Shown here: positions 1-13,900 of the stretch, in pieces
Numbering within the stretch: the first letter of the stretch is position 1
How the letters are laid out: every line of letters starts with the position of its first letter
Source of the DNA: Chrysomallon squamiferum
Lineage: Eukaryota > Mollusca > Gastropoda > Neomphalida > Peltospiridae
Direction: 5' to 3'
Length of the DNA stretch: 64,000 nt
NCBI GenBank assembly: GCA_012295275.1
Contig: CM022665.1
Coordinates: forward strand, 6,507,476 to 6,571,475
Made by a program: the position numbers and the translations under genes
Notes under the pieces: generated by a model
What the model saw: the letters and a program-made list of their open reading frames with translations, nothing else
Database searches by the model: none
Told to the model about the DNA's origin: nothing

Positions 1-498
1 AGAAATTCAGGAACAATATACATTTCAAAAATAATATGTCTCTTTAAATTTTACAAATAACACATCAAGCAGAAAGTAAGAATTACAGTTACCGAAAGCA
101 AAATGTATTAAAATAAGCAAAGTTGCAGTTAAAACATGCAAAGGTAATTTATTTAATTTTGGCAATAAAACAACTTTCAAATGTTTTCAATTATTAGATT
201 TTACCTTTTGTATTATTATTATTATTCCTACATATTAATTATTTTCTAATCTTTATCAGCCATGTCAAGCAGTTCACTTTTAAAAAGTATACATGTATAT
301 ATAAAAAAAATAAAACTATAAAAACTGTCCCACCCTAAACGTTCATGCTGTTACAAAATGCCATGATGCTCTAATTTTGATACAAACTTTAAACAGAAAC
401 ACCATCATTGGATATATCAGTACGTTTTACAAACAACAGAAAAAAAGCAAGAATTAACCAGAATGGTGAACAATATGGTGACATTCATAACATCTTAC

Positions 499-3400
499 CC
501 CACTCTGATCCATCCCTCGGGCTACGAGCTTCACCTGCACCTTCACCACTCTCAGACACAAGGAAGTCAAATTCAGCAAGAGCTTCTTCAGTTTCAGGAT
601 CACCTAAAACATCCTCAATTCCTGCCATACTCTCATTTCCCACCAGCTGTATTAAAAATGTTAAAATAAGACATTGAAATCAGTTTAACTTAACACAGTG
701 ATGAATATTCATTAATTATTTTGTGCAGTAGTAAAGTTTTTTTTAGATATGTAAACATCTACTTTTACCTTAAAATAGTAACAGGTCAATCAAAAGTCAC
801 GCAAATAATAAAATCAGTTTCAAGTTACTTAGTGATCAGTAGAAAATTTGAAGTATTAACACAAATTACAGATTTCAAAATACTGTCATTTATCCAACCA
901 TGAAATTTGTTTTAAAAAATAAAAATCAGCAACAGAGAAGTTTAACTAAATTCTCCTCACCTTTATCTTGGATCTTTTTCTTTCCAACCTTTCATCAGCT
1001 TCATCATCAGCTGAACTGCTGTCTTCATCACTGAAATCAAAATGGCAAATATACCTTTTACAGGTATGTCATGTGTGTTGTAACACACATTACTTAAAAT
1101 AAAATAAAAAATAATATAATTTTAGAAATAAAGTACAATGATGGTTAAAAGACATATATACAAGATCACATCTGTTGAAAGATAATTATCTTTTGTAACT
1201 CAGTGAAAAATGTTAATCATTACCTTAAATTTTCATCTTCATCAACTGATGTTTCTGAAGCTAAGAAGTCAAAAGTGGTTAAAACCGCTGATTCTGTATC
1301 CATTAAAGCCCCTTCTAAGTTGGCGGCTCCAGCAATTTTCTTTCCAGCCATCCTAATTATATAAAAAATAACACAAATAATACCACAAAACATTTTTTAT
1401 TTAATTATTTTATATGTGGCTTCAGAATGTATTTTTCATATTTTAGATAGAAACTGAAACTGGCAAACTCTAAAACGACAATGTGAAGCTGGCATTATTC
1501 AAACTGACAAACATATATACTATAAAGTTATTCACCTGCTCACTGCTAAAGAAAATTTCAATCTAGTTATCAAAATACTGTGGATTAAAACTTAAAACTT
1601 ACTTTAAAAAATTCAAATAATGTGCATTTAATTTTTTGTATTATTTATTCAAATGGAAATACACGGATGCATTTTTTACCGTTTAGTCATGGAAACATTG
1701 CCTTTCCCTGTCTGCTGTTCTCCATTGACAAGTGCATGCTGAGCACTACTATCATTGTCATCTACTGCATTTGGCTGCAGACCCAACAGTGATCGAACCC
1801 GTGCAGATCTAACATCAATTATGGTGTCTGTGTAGCCAATCTCTTGCAGGTATCTGTAAGAAAAAGTTCCATTTAACTCACTAACAATCTAAAACAACAA
1901 CGTGATATAAACTGACTGATAAATAGCTGTTGTAGTAAAACTGCATTAAATTAATATGTAAAGAAAAACATACTGTCTTAAAAGTTGTCTTCCTTGTCTC
2001 CATGACGCTGTACTGTTTGGCCCTGAAGAAAACAGAGCTTCTCCATCAACTAAATCATCTAAAAAAATAAAAATAAAAAAAAATTATATATTTATTTAAT
2101 TTATAAATATAAAATGACATGGATTAAAACAATGACAGTTTTTAAGAAGACAGATTTAAAATTAACAATGGCAGAAAAGTCTACACTGACAATCTGATAT
2201 AACTCTGTATCAATTAATTTTATTACAATCTTACCATCTGCCTTTTTTTCAAAACTTGGTGGTTTTAGGTCATCTTGGTTAAGATCTGTTCCATATTTTA
2301 ACTTGTGATATTTAGCCCTTAAAAAAAAAGAGAAAAAAAAATATTAGTATGTACTTTTGCAGACCTAATATAATACAAAACTATTAAACAAATTGGTTTT
2401 TTTTTTTTTTAACCTACTATTAATACTAGTATATGTAAATTTAAATTCTTGAAATTAAAAATTCAGAATCATCTTTGTCTATAAAAGGACTTACTATCAA
2501 CATTTACAAGAATTATAATCACTGGATTATTCTGCATGGTGGTTTGATATGTCCTATATTTCCATATCATTAAAAAATTGCAATACACACCAAAAAAAAA
2601 ATTCTGTTCGTCTTTCTGACTAGCTTTCTAAAATATTTAGTATTTCAAAATGTACCTTAATAAACCAGAACCTACTTCAGTAATGATAAAAAATTATTTA
2701 ATGGCTGACAATACTAAATTTGTCACATTACCTTTCTTGTTTAAGGGCAAATTCTAACATCTTTATTCTTCGTACAAGATCCTGTTTGAGATTTTCTTGT
2801 CCCTTTCTCTCTCCTTGCAAAAATGCTATTCGAGCCTGCAAAAATAAAATTATAATATTTTAAATATTTCTGGTAAAGAGAAAACTACCTGAAAATAGTA
2901 TAATTAGAACAAGCCTATATGACTGCAACATAAAGGCAAAGTAATTGTTTTTATGAATAGTATTAAAGTGAACATGTAATATATTTCTAGTATACAATGT
3001 AAACAGTTTAATCTGTCTTAATTTCACTGCAGTAAAATGTCATTCAAGCAGAAACAGTATGTCTATATATTTTTGGGATTTATTTATTTTTTATTATTAT
3101 TTTTTTAATGGCAGGGGAGAGCTGATAATCGAATGTTCAATTTAAACTGGATTACACTATAAATCTCAATGAAGAATTAGCTAATGTCATTGATTATGTC
3201 AAGTATGGGTTTGTGTTAATTATTATTTCACAGGAACCAAGGGCCAAATGGAATTTTGTACATAATGTTGTTTTTTGTTATTCTACATCGATTAGAACTG
3301 ACCATCCAGAGAGATGTCATCTGACAATACAAATCCCTGCCATTTCTTTAACCAATATACTATATATAAATTTATAATTTGCTTGACTAAACATAGAGTT

Positions 3401-6400
3401 TCATAACATTTGATACACTTTCAGTTTCTGAACATTTCAAAATTACATGGCACTTAATATATAATGACAACCATTAAGAAACAGGTATCTCTATAATGTT
3501 GCACAAATGAGAAATGTATTGTTATATTTTAATCATGAATATACACTGAGAAGGTATAAATAAAATATTATACATAATGAAAATCAAGTGTTATGAAATA
3601 ATTATAAAACTAAATTATACAAGTATATGAATGATAGAATCAGTTCTAGAAAACTGTTCATTAGCTGTTCTTAAACTCATAGATTTTTTTTCAGTTTGTA
3701 GAAAATGGAATTTGACTGCAAACGTAATGTGACATATATACAAAGATGTTCACAAGTGAGTAAAAGTCATGAAGGATGATTGAAGTTCAACTGCATCTAG
3801 TCATTCACACACACACAATTCTTTTTAGATGTAGGTAGTGGCAGCCAAATTTTTCATTAATTTAATAATATGCAAGATAATAAGTATAAAACGAAAAAAA
3901 AAAAAATTACAACACTGTTTCTACTGATTCAAAAGATACATGCAAATCAGTACCATAGGTAACTGGTCGTTTTTTTGTGGTTTTTTTAAAGATATTTTTG
4001 CAAATTGAAGGAAACAGCAACTTCTGCCAACTGTAGTTTGAAAAATAACTGATATAAAAGACTTACAATTACCAAGAGTGCTGGAACCAACTTGCTAAAT
4101 GAGCTTAATTTGTTTGCAGAGTTGTAAGTTTATCTGTATATTCGGAACAGCACTGTTGAGCATGCCATATTTGTCAAAATGGAAGGCAGGAGAATGTCCC
4201 TAAAATGATTAAAAGTGCAAACGGACACTGTGGTTTCAGTTTTGGTCTCATCTGAAAAATTCAACCTGTGTTGTGATCAATTTGCCAAGATCTTTTAAAT
4301 GACATACTTGAGTCTATTTCATTTTATTCCCTGCCAAGCCCATAAAAAATTTACCTTTTCAATTTGAAGTAAAAATGTGAGCCAGTCAACACTAATTACA
4401 TTTCGTCCAGAGCAGCCATGTATTTTTTGACACCTTAAGCCCCAAAACTTAGAGAAAACAAGTCAGGTTAGTTTCAGCAAGAATTAATTAGAATTTAACA
4501 TGTATTTGTTGTTGTTTATAATTTAAAGAGCAGCTGGTCTACCATTGCTGCAGTCACTGAAAGAATTATTATTGTTATCATTATTTATTATTATTATTAT
4601 TATTTTTTTTTTTTTTTTTTTTTTTTTTTATAGTTTAACAGATGTTTGAACTTCAGATGCATTTTATTTTAGAGTCATATTGCATTTTAAGGTAGTTATA
4701 TGACAGGGTTGGACATTTAAAAAAAAAAAAAAAAAACAATTGATATGGGTCAAACACCTGTATATAGCATAGTACAACTTTATTTACATAAGCAGCTTGA
4801 TTTTTCTTTCTATTAAACTATTAATAGTAATAAGTTAAAATACTGTGATGTGTATATATCCACATACATATAAATGTTACTTAAAAAGGACTACAAACAT
4901 TTGATGTTTAACTACAATCCTCTATGATACATAAACTCAGCTAATCCTTGGAGTCTACTCCAGAAAGGTGTTGCAGATATTACTTAGGGGCAATAAAATA
5001 TATGTAGTCATGAGACTAAAGGCAAAAGGCAAAGGTGTGATAAGTCTGTCATTTGAAGCAGTTATAAAATAATTTTCTTAGCTTTGTACTTGCTGTGATC
5101 TGACTGCAAACAAACATTACCTATCATCTGACCACTGCTGAAATTTTCTCTGATGGAGTTAATCAACAAGCAACAATAATCTAAGTTTTAAAACTGATCA
5201 GTTTATGATTTTATGATACTAAAATAATTAGTTTTTTTATTCAGCATTCACAGAATACATTGTACTATTGTGTAGTACAGTTTGTTATGTTTATGATTCT
5301 TAAATTCTTAATTTGCCATTTATTGCAAGAATTTTGAAAGCAAAACAATCACCTCTCTTACAACAGAAGAGATAGTAATTGACAAAGCACAATTTTTATT
5401 TGTTTATTTCAGAAGTATTAGTATTATATACAGTGAAAGTCAGAATAAAACATGCATCTTACAAGTTATTAAAAATATAAACAACAGATAAATGTAATTA
5501 TTTTAAATAGTGTCAGTTCTTTTTAGCTGCTCATAAAATGTATGGCAATTTAGCCTGGTAGGAAAGAGAATTTATGGCAATTTCAATATGCACATGTTAT
5601 TCATATTACATGTATATGCTAAAGTAGGAACACTGAAGAAAAACATACACCTATCAAGTTATTAAAAATATAATTAACATATAATCATTTTAAATAGACC
5701 CAGTCCTTTCTTGTTGTACATAAAATCTATGGAAATATGGCACTGTAGAAAATGTAAATTATGGTGATTTTGCTAAGCATGTGCAACTTTCAAATGCGGG
5801 GCTGTTCTACACCAAAGGATGCACACTGTAGCAGGGCTCAAAACTCGTCTGAAATGTTTGGTGGCCCAAAATTATCATTTTGAATAAATTGGTAGCCCAA
5901 ACAAAAAATATTCATATTTCAGCTTTCAAGTGAAGAAAAATGTTTACTTGATCGTTAACTTTTGAAGTAAGTTTAAAAAAATATGCTTTGAAGAGTCACT
6001 TATGCAAATATACCAACATGTGATATTGAAATTCTTCTTTGTCAAATGCTTAACCAATCAATCAAACAAATCAATTCAAAGAGAAAAAAATCTACCAGAA
6101 ATTGGAACAACATTCAACAGATGACAGATGCTTAGACACCCATTTGGGAAGATTCAAATTTGTCTATGTATTCAGCCAAGATTATCCAAATGGTCATGAT
6201 CAGATTTATGAAACTGGATCAGCATAATGTGTGGTTTTGTTTATCAAGACTACAGTTAACTGCATGCATATCCAGTCAAAAAATTAGTGTTTATAAACAG
6301 TAGTTGGAAAATTAAGGTAAGTTGAGACATCCAATTTATCAAACTACAAGCAAACATTTTATGTGAAATAACTATTTGCAATAAAATCATTAATAGTGGC

Positions 6401-8100
6401 TCTTGTGTTATAACTTATAGGAAAAAAAAAGTCGCCCAATTTATATTTTTTGATATCCCTGTCACCCAAACAGAACTTTGGTCGCATTTAGCTACCTGGT
6501 GAGTGGCCATTTTGAGCCCTGCCATAGTGTTGCACATTGTTTGAAATGTAATTGAATTAACTTTGATTTCATTATTAGTTTGTAGGTTTTATTTTGAGCC
6601 AATTTTTTTTTTTTTTTAAAACTGGTTTAAAGGCAGGCAAAAATATATTTTTGGACACAGCTTTTGATATAAGTGATTTGACCCTGCCTGCAATGCTGAA
6701 AAAATACTGAAGCAACTTTCACATAGTTAAGTCAGGATTTTGTAGAGCAACACTATTTTAGGACTTTTTACTCCATGGGCACGGAAATTTGTTTACCCCC
6801 AACACGTTTAACACTCTTGTATAAAGGACTGATTTAACACAACAAAAACATCATCACTATTTAAAATAACACATAATGATCTTTTTTCCATATATTTGTT
6901 TTTCATGGTATCTTTTACAGAAGGGATTTGGGAGTGGAGGAAAATGGTCAAAATCTAAACTTATAACGGCTTTGACTAACTGTATCGGCTAGGCTGCCAG
7001 ACTAAAATCTGTTTTTCAATTAAACTATCTTAGCATTAATTTTCAATCTGTCATGACTAACTGTGATATTTTTATTTCGTTTTTTTTTCTTTTTCTTATG
7101 GATACATGAAGTTATATTAACTCTAATATATTGGCATTATGGCAGTCAAAGAAATTCTATGTGTATTCCTAGAATATTCACAAACTACATTTTGTATGAA
7201 TACATGTTAAAAACCAGAAATCTAAGAAGCTGGTTTCTAAACATTTTTTTCCAAAATGTTAATGTCAACAAAAAAGGAAACGTATTCAGAAAGTTTATTT
7301 TTTATTATTATTATTTATATATATATTTATGTATACACATAAAAAAAAAAAAAAAAAATAAAAATGTGATTTCTCAGATTACATCATTACATAAAATTTA
7401 TTATTTGAGATAATTTTGAATTTAAGAATAATTAAAGACACAAACTGGATAGTTATGATTTGAAATAGCGTTTAAACCATCCATTATGATTATGATAAAT
7501 TCCGGATTATCCCAATTTTCCTGACTAATTTTGACATCCTCAAAGATCAATACATAATCATATTTTTTAAAATAACAACAACGACATTTAATGCAATGTA
7601 TATTGTCAACAATTTATCATAATTAAATTGTTGTTTTATTTTATTAAGAAGCTGTCATAGTGAGCAAACGAACAAAGAATTTTATTTCTGTAAAAGAGTA
7701 GACATGGACGCCATCTTACAAAATGGCGGCTTATGCGGCTGTCAAAACATGCAATCATATCAACATTTAGAATTTAATTAACATTATAAATCCAATTAAT
7801 TTATATATATATATGTATATGTATATTAAAAAATAGTTGTTCTGTTGTTAAGGTAAGAAAGCATGTAAACCAGATCCGAAAACTTACTTGAAGTTCTGCT
7901 CTTTCAACTTCCCATTGGGAACGCTCCATCTCGAATCTTGCCCATTCTGTTTGCAGAAAATGAAGAATGCCTGGCATAGAGTACTGAGGTCTTTGTCCAG
8001 ACTCTACGTCTTGTTGCTGTTTAGTGACCATGCCAATGTTTATACTAGACCCGGGGCCGACTTGCCCTCCAATTTGTGATCCTGGGCTGTCTTCAATCAT
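499..8100 (-). CDS. STRN3: Striatin (STRN/STRN3 family), N-terminal half; gene runs off the left edge
   Basis: Scaffold B-subunit of PP2A in STRIPAK complexes. Eight exons read in transcript order with GT..AG borders and matching phases: 8100-7888, 2835-2732, 2317-2235, 2058-1974, 1853-1680, 1352-1224, 1030-961, 646-499. The start is the ATG at 8100-8098. Exon 1 carries the caveolin-binding motif FLQTEWARF and begins the coiled coil, which continues through exon 2 (ARIAFLQGERKGQ, RRIKMLEFALKQER) into exon 3 (AKYHKLKYGTDL). Exons 4-5 encode the calmodulin-binding stretch RQLLRQYLQEIGYTDT and VRSLLGLQ. Exons 6-8 give acidic linkers with two FDFL motifs (FDFLASE, FDFLVSE) and end near DGSEWG. 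The last donor at 498 is intact, so the WD40 exons must lie beyond position 1. Vertebrates have three paralogues and invertebrates usually one, so the symbol denotes the family. Intron 1 is about 5 kb. Confidence 0.93.
5440..5775. repeat. Diverged tandem duplication (two copies of about 135-150 bp)
   Basis: Copy 1 (about 5447-5585) and copy 2 (about 5640-5770) share the core AAGTTATTAAAAATATAA, then ATTTTAAATAG, then CATAAAAT.TATGG.AAT, in the same order with scattered substitutions and indels. The colinearity shows duplication rather than chance AT-rich similarity. No coding potential. Confidence 0.6.
5832..6521. mobile_element. Non-autonomous hAT-like element (MITE)
   Basis: The segment begins CAGGGCTCAAAA and ends with the reverse complement TTTTGAGCCCTG, giving 12-bp terminal inverted repeats about 690 bp apart. 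Immediately outside, CACTGTAG and CCATAGTG are imperfectly complementary, so the inverted symmetry runs on slightly. A clean 8-bp target duplication is not visible. The subterminal sequence repeats GGCCCAAA/GCCCAA-type motifs at both ends. CAGGG-starting short inverted repeats fit hAT elements; no transposase reading frame is present. Confidence 0.5.
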
Positions 8101-10965
8101 CTTTTCTTGGCCGCCATTACAACCAGCTTTCTTAAACTGATACTATTATCTTCATTTCAATACTGACTATATTCATTCGATTTCTTCTTTATTATTACTG
8201 TAAAACAATGTTAGCATTTCTTTTCTGATAATGAATCGAGATTATATTCAAACACACAAACGTAAATGATCAAATATTCATATTCAACATAAAACTAATA
8301 TTTTATATATCAAATAACATCTGAAGCTGAACTGGAACACTTAGAATCATAGTACAGAAAAGTAATCTTGAATAAATGCTCGGAATTTTTCCCCCACATT
8401 TCCGAATGGTTTCCGAGAGTCCTGAACATTTCCACAGTCTTCAGATACTGTAAATAAACAAAAACAGACGTCATTTTCCAAACACAACCAACAGTATATT
8501 ATGTTTCAAAGTATACTCCGAAATTGACACCAGCCTGTTATATATTTCTGTTCGATAGCAGTTAAATGTTATTTTAATTTGATTTTTCACCTTTTATGAA
8601 TACTCGACTATTGCTTATTTTTGTTTTAATAGAAAAGGAGGTATGATTTCAATTTAATTCTCAAACGATAAATGCCTATTTTGTCTGCAACAAAACCGTA
8701 TGAGTTACTCCCCACACACGTGTGTGTGCGTGTGCGCGCGCGCGTGTGCATGCGTACATTCACACGTACAAGTTAAATATTTTCCCCTCATAAGTAATAC
8801 TGTTTAAAATCGGTGTGATATTTCATTCAAAGAAATTTAAATCCTATATAAATAAGATATATTTTCAAAAATTAAAAACAAACCAAGAGATAAGAATTCA
8901 TTTAATATGATACAATAAAATGCCAGTTTCGTGTCTTAATCGAGTCGAACAGAAACCAGCATAAAAGATCGATATTTAAATTATTGTACGTTTTCACAAT
9001 TAACAATGGAAGTAATAATTATTATGAAAGTTATGAAATGAGTAAATAAATTTATTTTGACGAAATACGACCTTTTAAAAGGTCATATTCTTATCAAGTG
9101 GTATCAGAAGACAGTTTTTAAGCAGTTTTTTTTTTTTTTTTTTTTTTTTATGGACTGACTAGATTTTAGATGTACCAGACTTAGGGTAATCGCTGGTTCA
9201 GGTGAAATATGTAAACAAAAATAAAAAAAATTTCGAATTGTATTATATCTATGCTTCCAGTTAACCTAAAATAACACCTCTCTGAAATCCCAGCTTACAT
9301 GCAGTTTTCAGGTATTTTGAATATATATATTATTTACCCAGTTTGATAATAAGTTGAACGCTATATGTATTAAAAAATAATATTATTAAAAATGGTAACC
9401 TATTTTTTCTTAAAATCATACGTCTACATATTTTTAAAATAATACATACATACATACATATTAAAGCAGCATTATGAGATGTATAGAATGGTTTTATAAT
9501 TATATGTCGTGGATTCGTGTGTGTATATGAGAGAGAGAGAGAGAGACCACCGTTAATGCTGGATAGTATGTGTTGCATTATGTTAACATACGCTATAGAA
9601 GATCAGAAGTATGATATCAATATAAAAATCTATATTACTACATTAAAAGTATCCATGTCTGGCAAAATAAAATATGGACAATTTCAACAAATAATTGTGG
9701 ATACTTTGATAAGGTAATAATAATGTTATGATAATAAAAGCTTAAATAGTATATTAGATGATAGTATATTTCCTTTTATGGGTAGAGTCGGTTATTTTAA
9801 CCAATGACGTCTTTTTTATGTCAACAGAATGTTATAGCCTGGTTCTCATGCCATCTCGTTATTTCACGTTTTCGCTATAAGCTTTCTTTGGGAACCAGTT
9901 CTGTGAAATGGGCGCAGACATTGTAACAAAGTTATTGCGCTGAATGACATTTTACTGAAGCGAACCAGTTTATTAGTTTGGCCTCGATTGCTAAAATAAA
10001 CTTCTTTCTAAAAGACAAGATCTCCTGTGTTAAGTTTCTGGATTTTCAATATTATTTTTTTTAGACATTTATGTTCTTATGGTCTGTTTTCATTCTTTTT
10101 AGATTATTGATCAAATATAACAAAAACGATAATTGATAGCAGTTACCATAATTAGATTTAATAATAATCATAATGCTATGGAAGGCTAACAATTTTATAC
10201 GTGTGTGTGTGAACATAAAAAAAGCTTTATCATAAATAATAAACATATTTTATTATCCAACAATACAATTTGTTCTCAAACATAATTACTTCGAATAATA
10301 AAACTTAAAAGGACTTTTAAAATGTTAATAATTATTTTTTTCACATTACTTTTCATAACAATACAGTTTTATAGATTGAATTCTTTCCGACGGACGACTA
10401 ACTTATCCATTGTTATTGAAATGTTCTCAAAATACATTTATAATCTTGTACCTTTAATAATTTTTTGTGATTTATTTATTTAATTTATTTTTAAAAATTT
10501 TTAATTAATTTTATTATTTATGTATTTATTTTAATAGCTTTTAGTGACTAATTGTAGTACTTAATTTCTAAAATAAATTATGAAACTGTTCAACCCAGTC
10601 TCTATAATCGGAAATGTTTTCACAACGACGGTTATAAAGACTCATTATTACCACTAAAACGAAAAATAAAGCAGAATAGTTCATTAACGCCCATCCCTTT
10701 TGTCGTTATTTAAAAGTGTTAGTTGCTACTTTTGATTAAAATGCACTTAATTAAAGACTATAGTTTCCAAACAGTAACAGCTATAATGGAACTGAATACA
10801 ATTGTGCAGGTGTCAAGTCACTTTAGATTAAATACCGAAAAGAACTCTACTTAATATTACTAGTACGAGTGGTGCTACTAATATATTAACATATTATTAT
10901 TATTATTATTTTGTTGAATTTAAGCAGAATATAACAGTGACAGTTACAAAGACTCATAAAAGAAA
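8101..10965. other. Divergent intergenic region between striatin and AP4S1
   Basis: About 2.9 kb separate the two start codons, so both promoters should lie here. Near the striatin start there is a GGCCGCCAT motif (8109-8117, YY1-like). At 9801-9811 a CCAAT box runs straight into a TGACGTC half of a CRE (CCAATGACGTC), about 1.15 kb upstream of the AP4S1 ATG. Other content: a short alternating purine/pyrimidine (TG/CG)n tract at 8717-8745, a (GA)n patch near 9530-9546 and a T-run at 9126-9149. No protein-coding exon recognised. Confidence 0.6.
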
Positions 10966-13900
10966 ATGATCCGGTTTTTGTTTATTGTTAATAAACAAGG
11001 ACAGCTGAGAATATGCAGGTGTGTGTGATTAATTGTAAATTCTATGTGCATACGTTCGTTGAGACAATTTTTATATCTTTTAAAGTAAACGTCTTCATCT
11101 TATTTTTTTTGTGAAGTCATTTCACAGATAGAATAACCCCCGAATGTTTTCACTTACTCTATCACTGTTTTTCTTTTACATTTTTATATATGAAACGATA
11201 TCACAAAACTGGAAAATAGGCAAGCTGAATTCATCTGTTTGAGCTATATTTTGTTATCATACTTAATTATTACAACATATAAAATTAATCACACGAAATT
11301 ACATAAAAGTTAAAATTCAAACAGTTGTTTATATCACCATGATATATTTTAAGAGTGATAATTTATACTTGTGGACAATAAATAGAAGAATGCAAGTTAA
11401 TGACAATTCATGTATTTGATACATAGTGATGTTTAAGCATTAGTTATATTAATGGTTATAATCAATAATTAGGTGTTAAATGTGATTTTTGTAAAGTGAT
11501 AAAGTATGAGATGTGCAAGGTGCAGCTATCACAAAGTTATTATTTCTGATCAGTAAGCAAGAAATCATTTATTTGCCTTACAATTATTTACAAAAGTAAC
11601 CTCTAGTAGCACCAGTCTTCATTTTCAATATGGAACATACATCATAAACACAATGTTCAGGATACTTTTATTAATTTTATAGATATTTTGAACACATTCA
11701 CAAAGAGAAAAGAATACATTTACAACAGTCAATTGTTAGAAACTGCATCAACAGAAATGAAAAACAGGTTTGTGTTGTTATTTATCTTGATAATTACTAT
11801 TTTAGAACTTAGATAATATTTCTCTTTTTGTTTAAATGTAGGAAACTCTAATTTTTTAATTATTGGAATGAATATGAAAATATTTGATTCAACAGAATAT
11901 TTGGTGCTAGTAGATCACACGATCAAGTAGCACCTAATATTTTGATATTAAAATAGGAATAAGCTTTTTTTAGTTCAGTAATAGTTAATATAATTTGATT
12001 CTTACTTGTAATTCAATTTAAAATTTTACATATAACTTTAGGACAGTGTAACAAAACAATGAACTAACTTGATTTTATTTTCTTTCAGTGTACTTTCTTT
12101 GAATATGAAAATTTCAAAATTATATACAGGAAATATGTGAATTTATATTTCATTGCTGGAATCACAGAAGAAGAGGTAATGATTCCCTTCATATTTAAAA
12201 ACTGGTGAATTAACAAGGTGCAAGTCATGTAAAAAATTACCATTTACCAGTGCAAAATCAAACCATGCACCTCATCTGCTAACTTTTTCATCAAATCTTT
12301 ATTTTTAAAAACTACAGAGCCTAACATACTAGTTAATGAGTGAGTATCTTTCCTCTTACTATACAAAAGATAGTGATCTTTCAATTAATTATAAACATAG
12401 TTAGAAATATGAATATTTTGTTAATACAGTTTTTGTATGGTTTGGCTTGTCATTCACTTTCTAGAATGAATTCACTAATGTGAATATTGTTTAATACACT
12501 TTTAGCTTGTTTTTATTTTTAGAATGAACTGGCAGTGATAGAGCTTATTCATAACTTTGTCGAGACCCTTAATCAGTATTTTGGAAAACTTGTAAGTTTT
12601 AATTTGATTTATTTAGTTTGTTTTGATAATATAGATTTTTCTGATTTAGCTGTAACAATCACATATATCAGAAATGTTGTCTATTTGATTATTCTGCTTT
12701 ATTATAGATTTTTCAAAATAATCTAAATACATTTTCAGTACTTCCAAACTTGTAATTATTTACGACTAGCAACCTGTGTTTGTTAATAATAAAGTATGTT
12801 AATCGTGATGTAATAAACCATAAACAGAAATGTAAAACAAATCTTTATTAACTGAAGATATGCCAGTAAGAATTCTTTTATTTTTATAATTTATTACCTA
12901 ACAGTTGCCAAAAGATATATTTTAAGATATTACTGAATTTTTGTCTTCTAAATTTTTATTAATTTTTAATTTACAGTCTGAGTTGGATGTATCCTTTCAT
13001 TTAAGTTTTATACATATATATATATATGTTTGTAGGTAGGTACGTATGTATATATAGAGTGTATTATAGAGTGTATAAAAACTCGAGACTGTTATGTAAA
13101 AGAAAACAATCCAGAAAATAATCCAGAAATAATCCCCCAAATGTTTGCATTTAATTACTTTACCACCAATTTTTTCTTTTACATTTTTATATATGAAATC
13201 ATATATAAATACTGAACACATTGAAAATGCACCACCAGTTGATTATAACAAATATGAAATACCTACTTAGATGGTATGCATGACAACAAATAATTTAAAA
13301 AACAATTGAATGAATATTCCATTGAATTCAACATATTGCATGCATAGGATCAAAAACGTAAATTGAATCTGCTAATAATGCTGATTGGGGCTATTCAAGA
13401 TGGTCTCTGAATAACCACTTTCCTTTATGAAGTAGTCTTTGAGGGAATGCTAAACAAATGACAGCTGATGAATGTGTACATGTGTTAGGCTTATTTAAGT
13501 CAGTATTTCAAGTTGAATCATTGGGAATCATTGATGTTTGGGAGGAAGGTTTCATCACTGGAGATTACACATTGGTATGAGGTCTATCCTCTGACAAATC
13601 CCATTGCCATTTAAGGAATGCTGATGGTCAGTTGCAGGTGTGGTGTAAGCATGTGAAAAGGTACCAAAATGGCTGCCTTGTCCAAACAGATTAATGTGGT
13701 AGTAAGGGAGTGTCAGGGTGTGGGGTGGGATCAGTCATCATCAACAAACAGCACTTCATGTTTGCCATGGCAGATGGAATGCCATTTACCTTTGGAATAA
13801 TGTTTGCAAAATCACATGCCCTTCTTTTATCAGCATTGAGACCTGCACAAATTTCAGCAAGACAGCACATTTTTCAAGCCAGTATTTAACAGACAGTAAG

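Larger units (their letters stand above)
2836..7887 (-). other. Striatin intron 1 (about 5 kb)
   Basis: Non-coding between exons 1 and 2. It holds a hAT-like non-autonomous element (5832-6521), a diverged tandem duplication (about 5440-5775), long T and A tracts (4600-4629, 4720-4736, 6601-6616), and a pair of YY1-like motifs close to exon 1 (7710-7730). I see no convincing coding exon; open stretches such as 7063-7413 are Phe/Tyr/Lys-rich products of AT-rich DNA. Confidence 0.7.

Noticed and set aside
3109-3341. Inverted 10-mer AATGGCAGGG / CCCTGCCATT about 230 bp apart
   Set aside because: Symmetry ends after 10 bp and there is no target duplication; too weak to call a MITE.
4060-4560. Possible transposase fragment on the minus strand (FSDETK-like peptide)
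   Set aside because: Only one short motif resembles Tc1; the other blocks are missing, so the match may be chance.
7063-7413. 116-codon frame in striatin intron 1
   Set aside because: Phe/Ile/Lys/Tyr-rich with poly-Lys from an A-run; no family resemblance, inside an intron.
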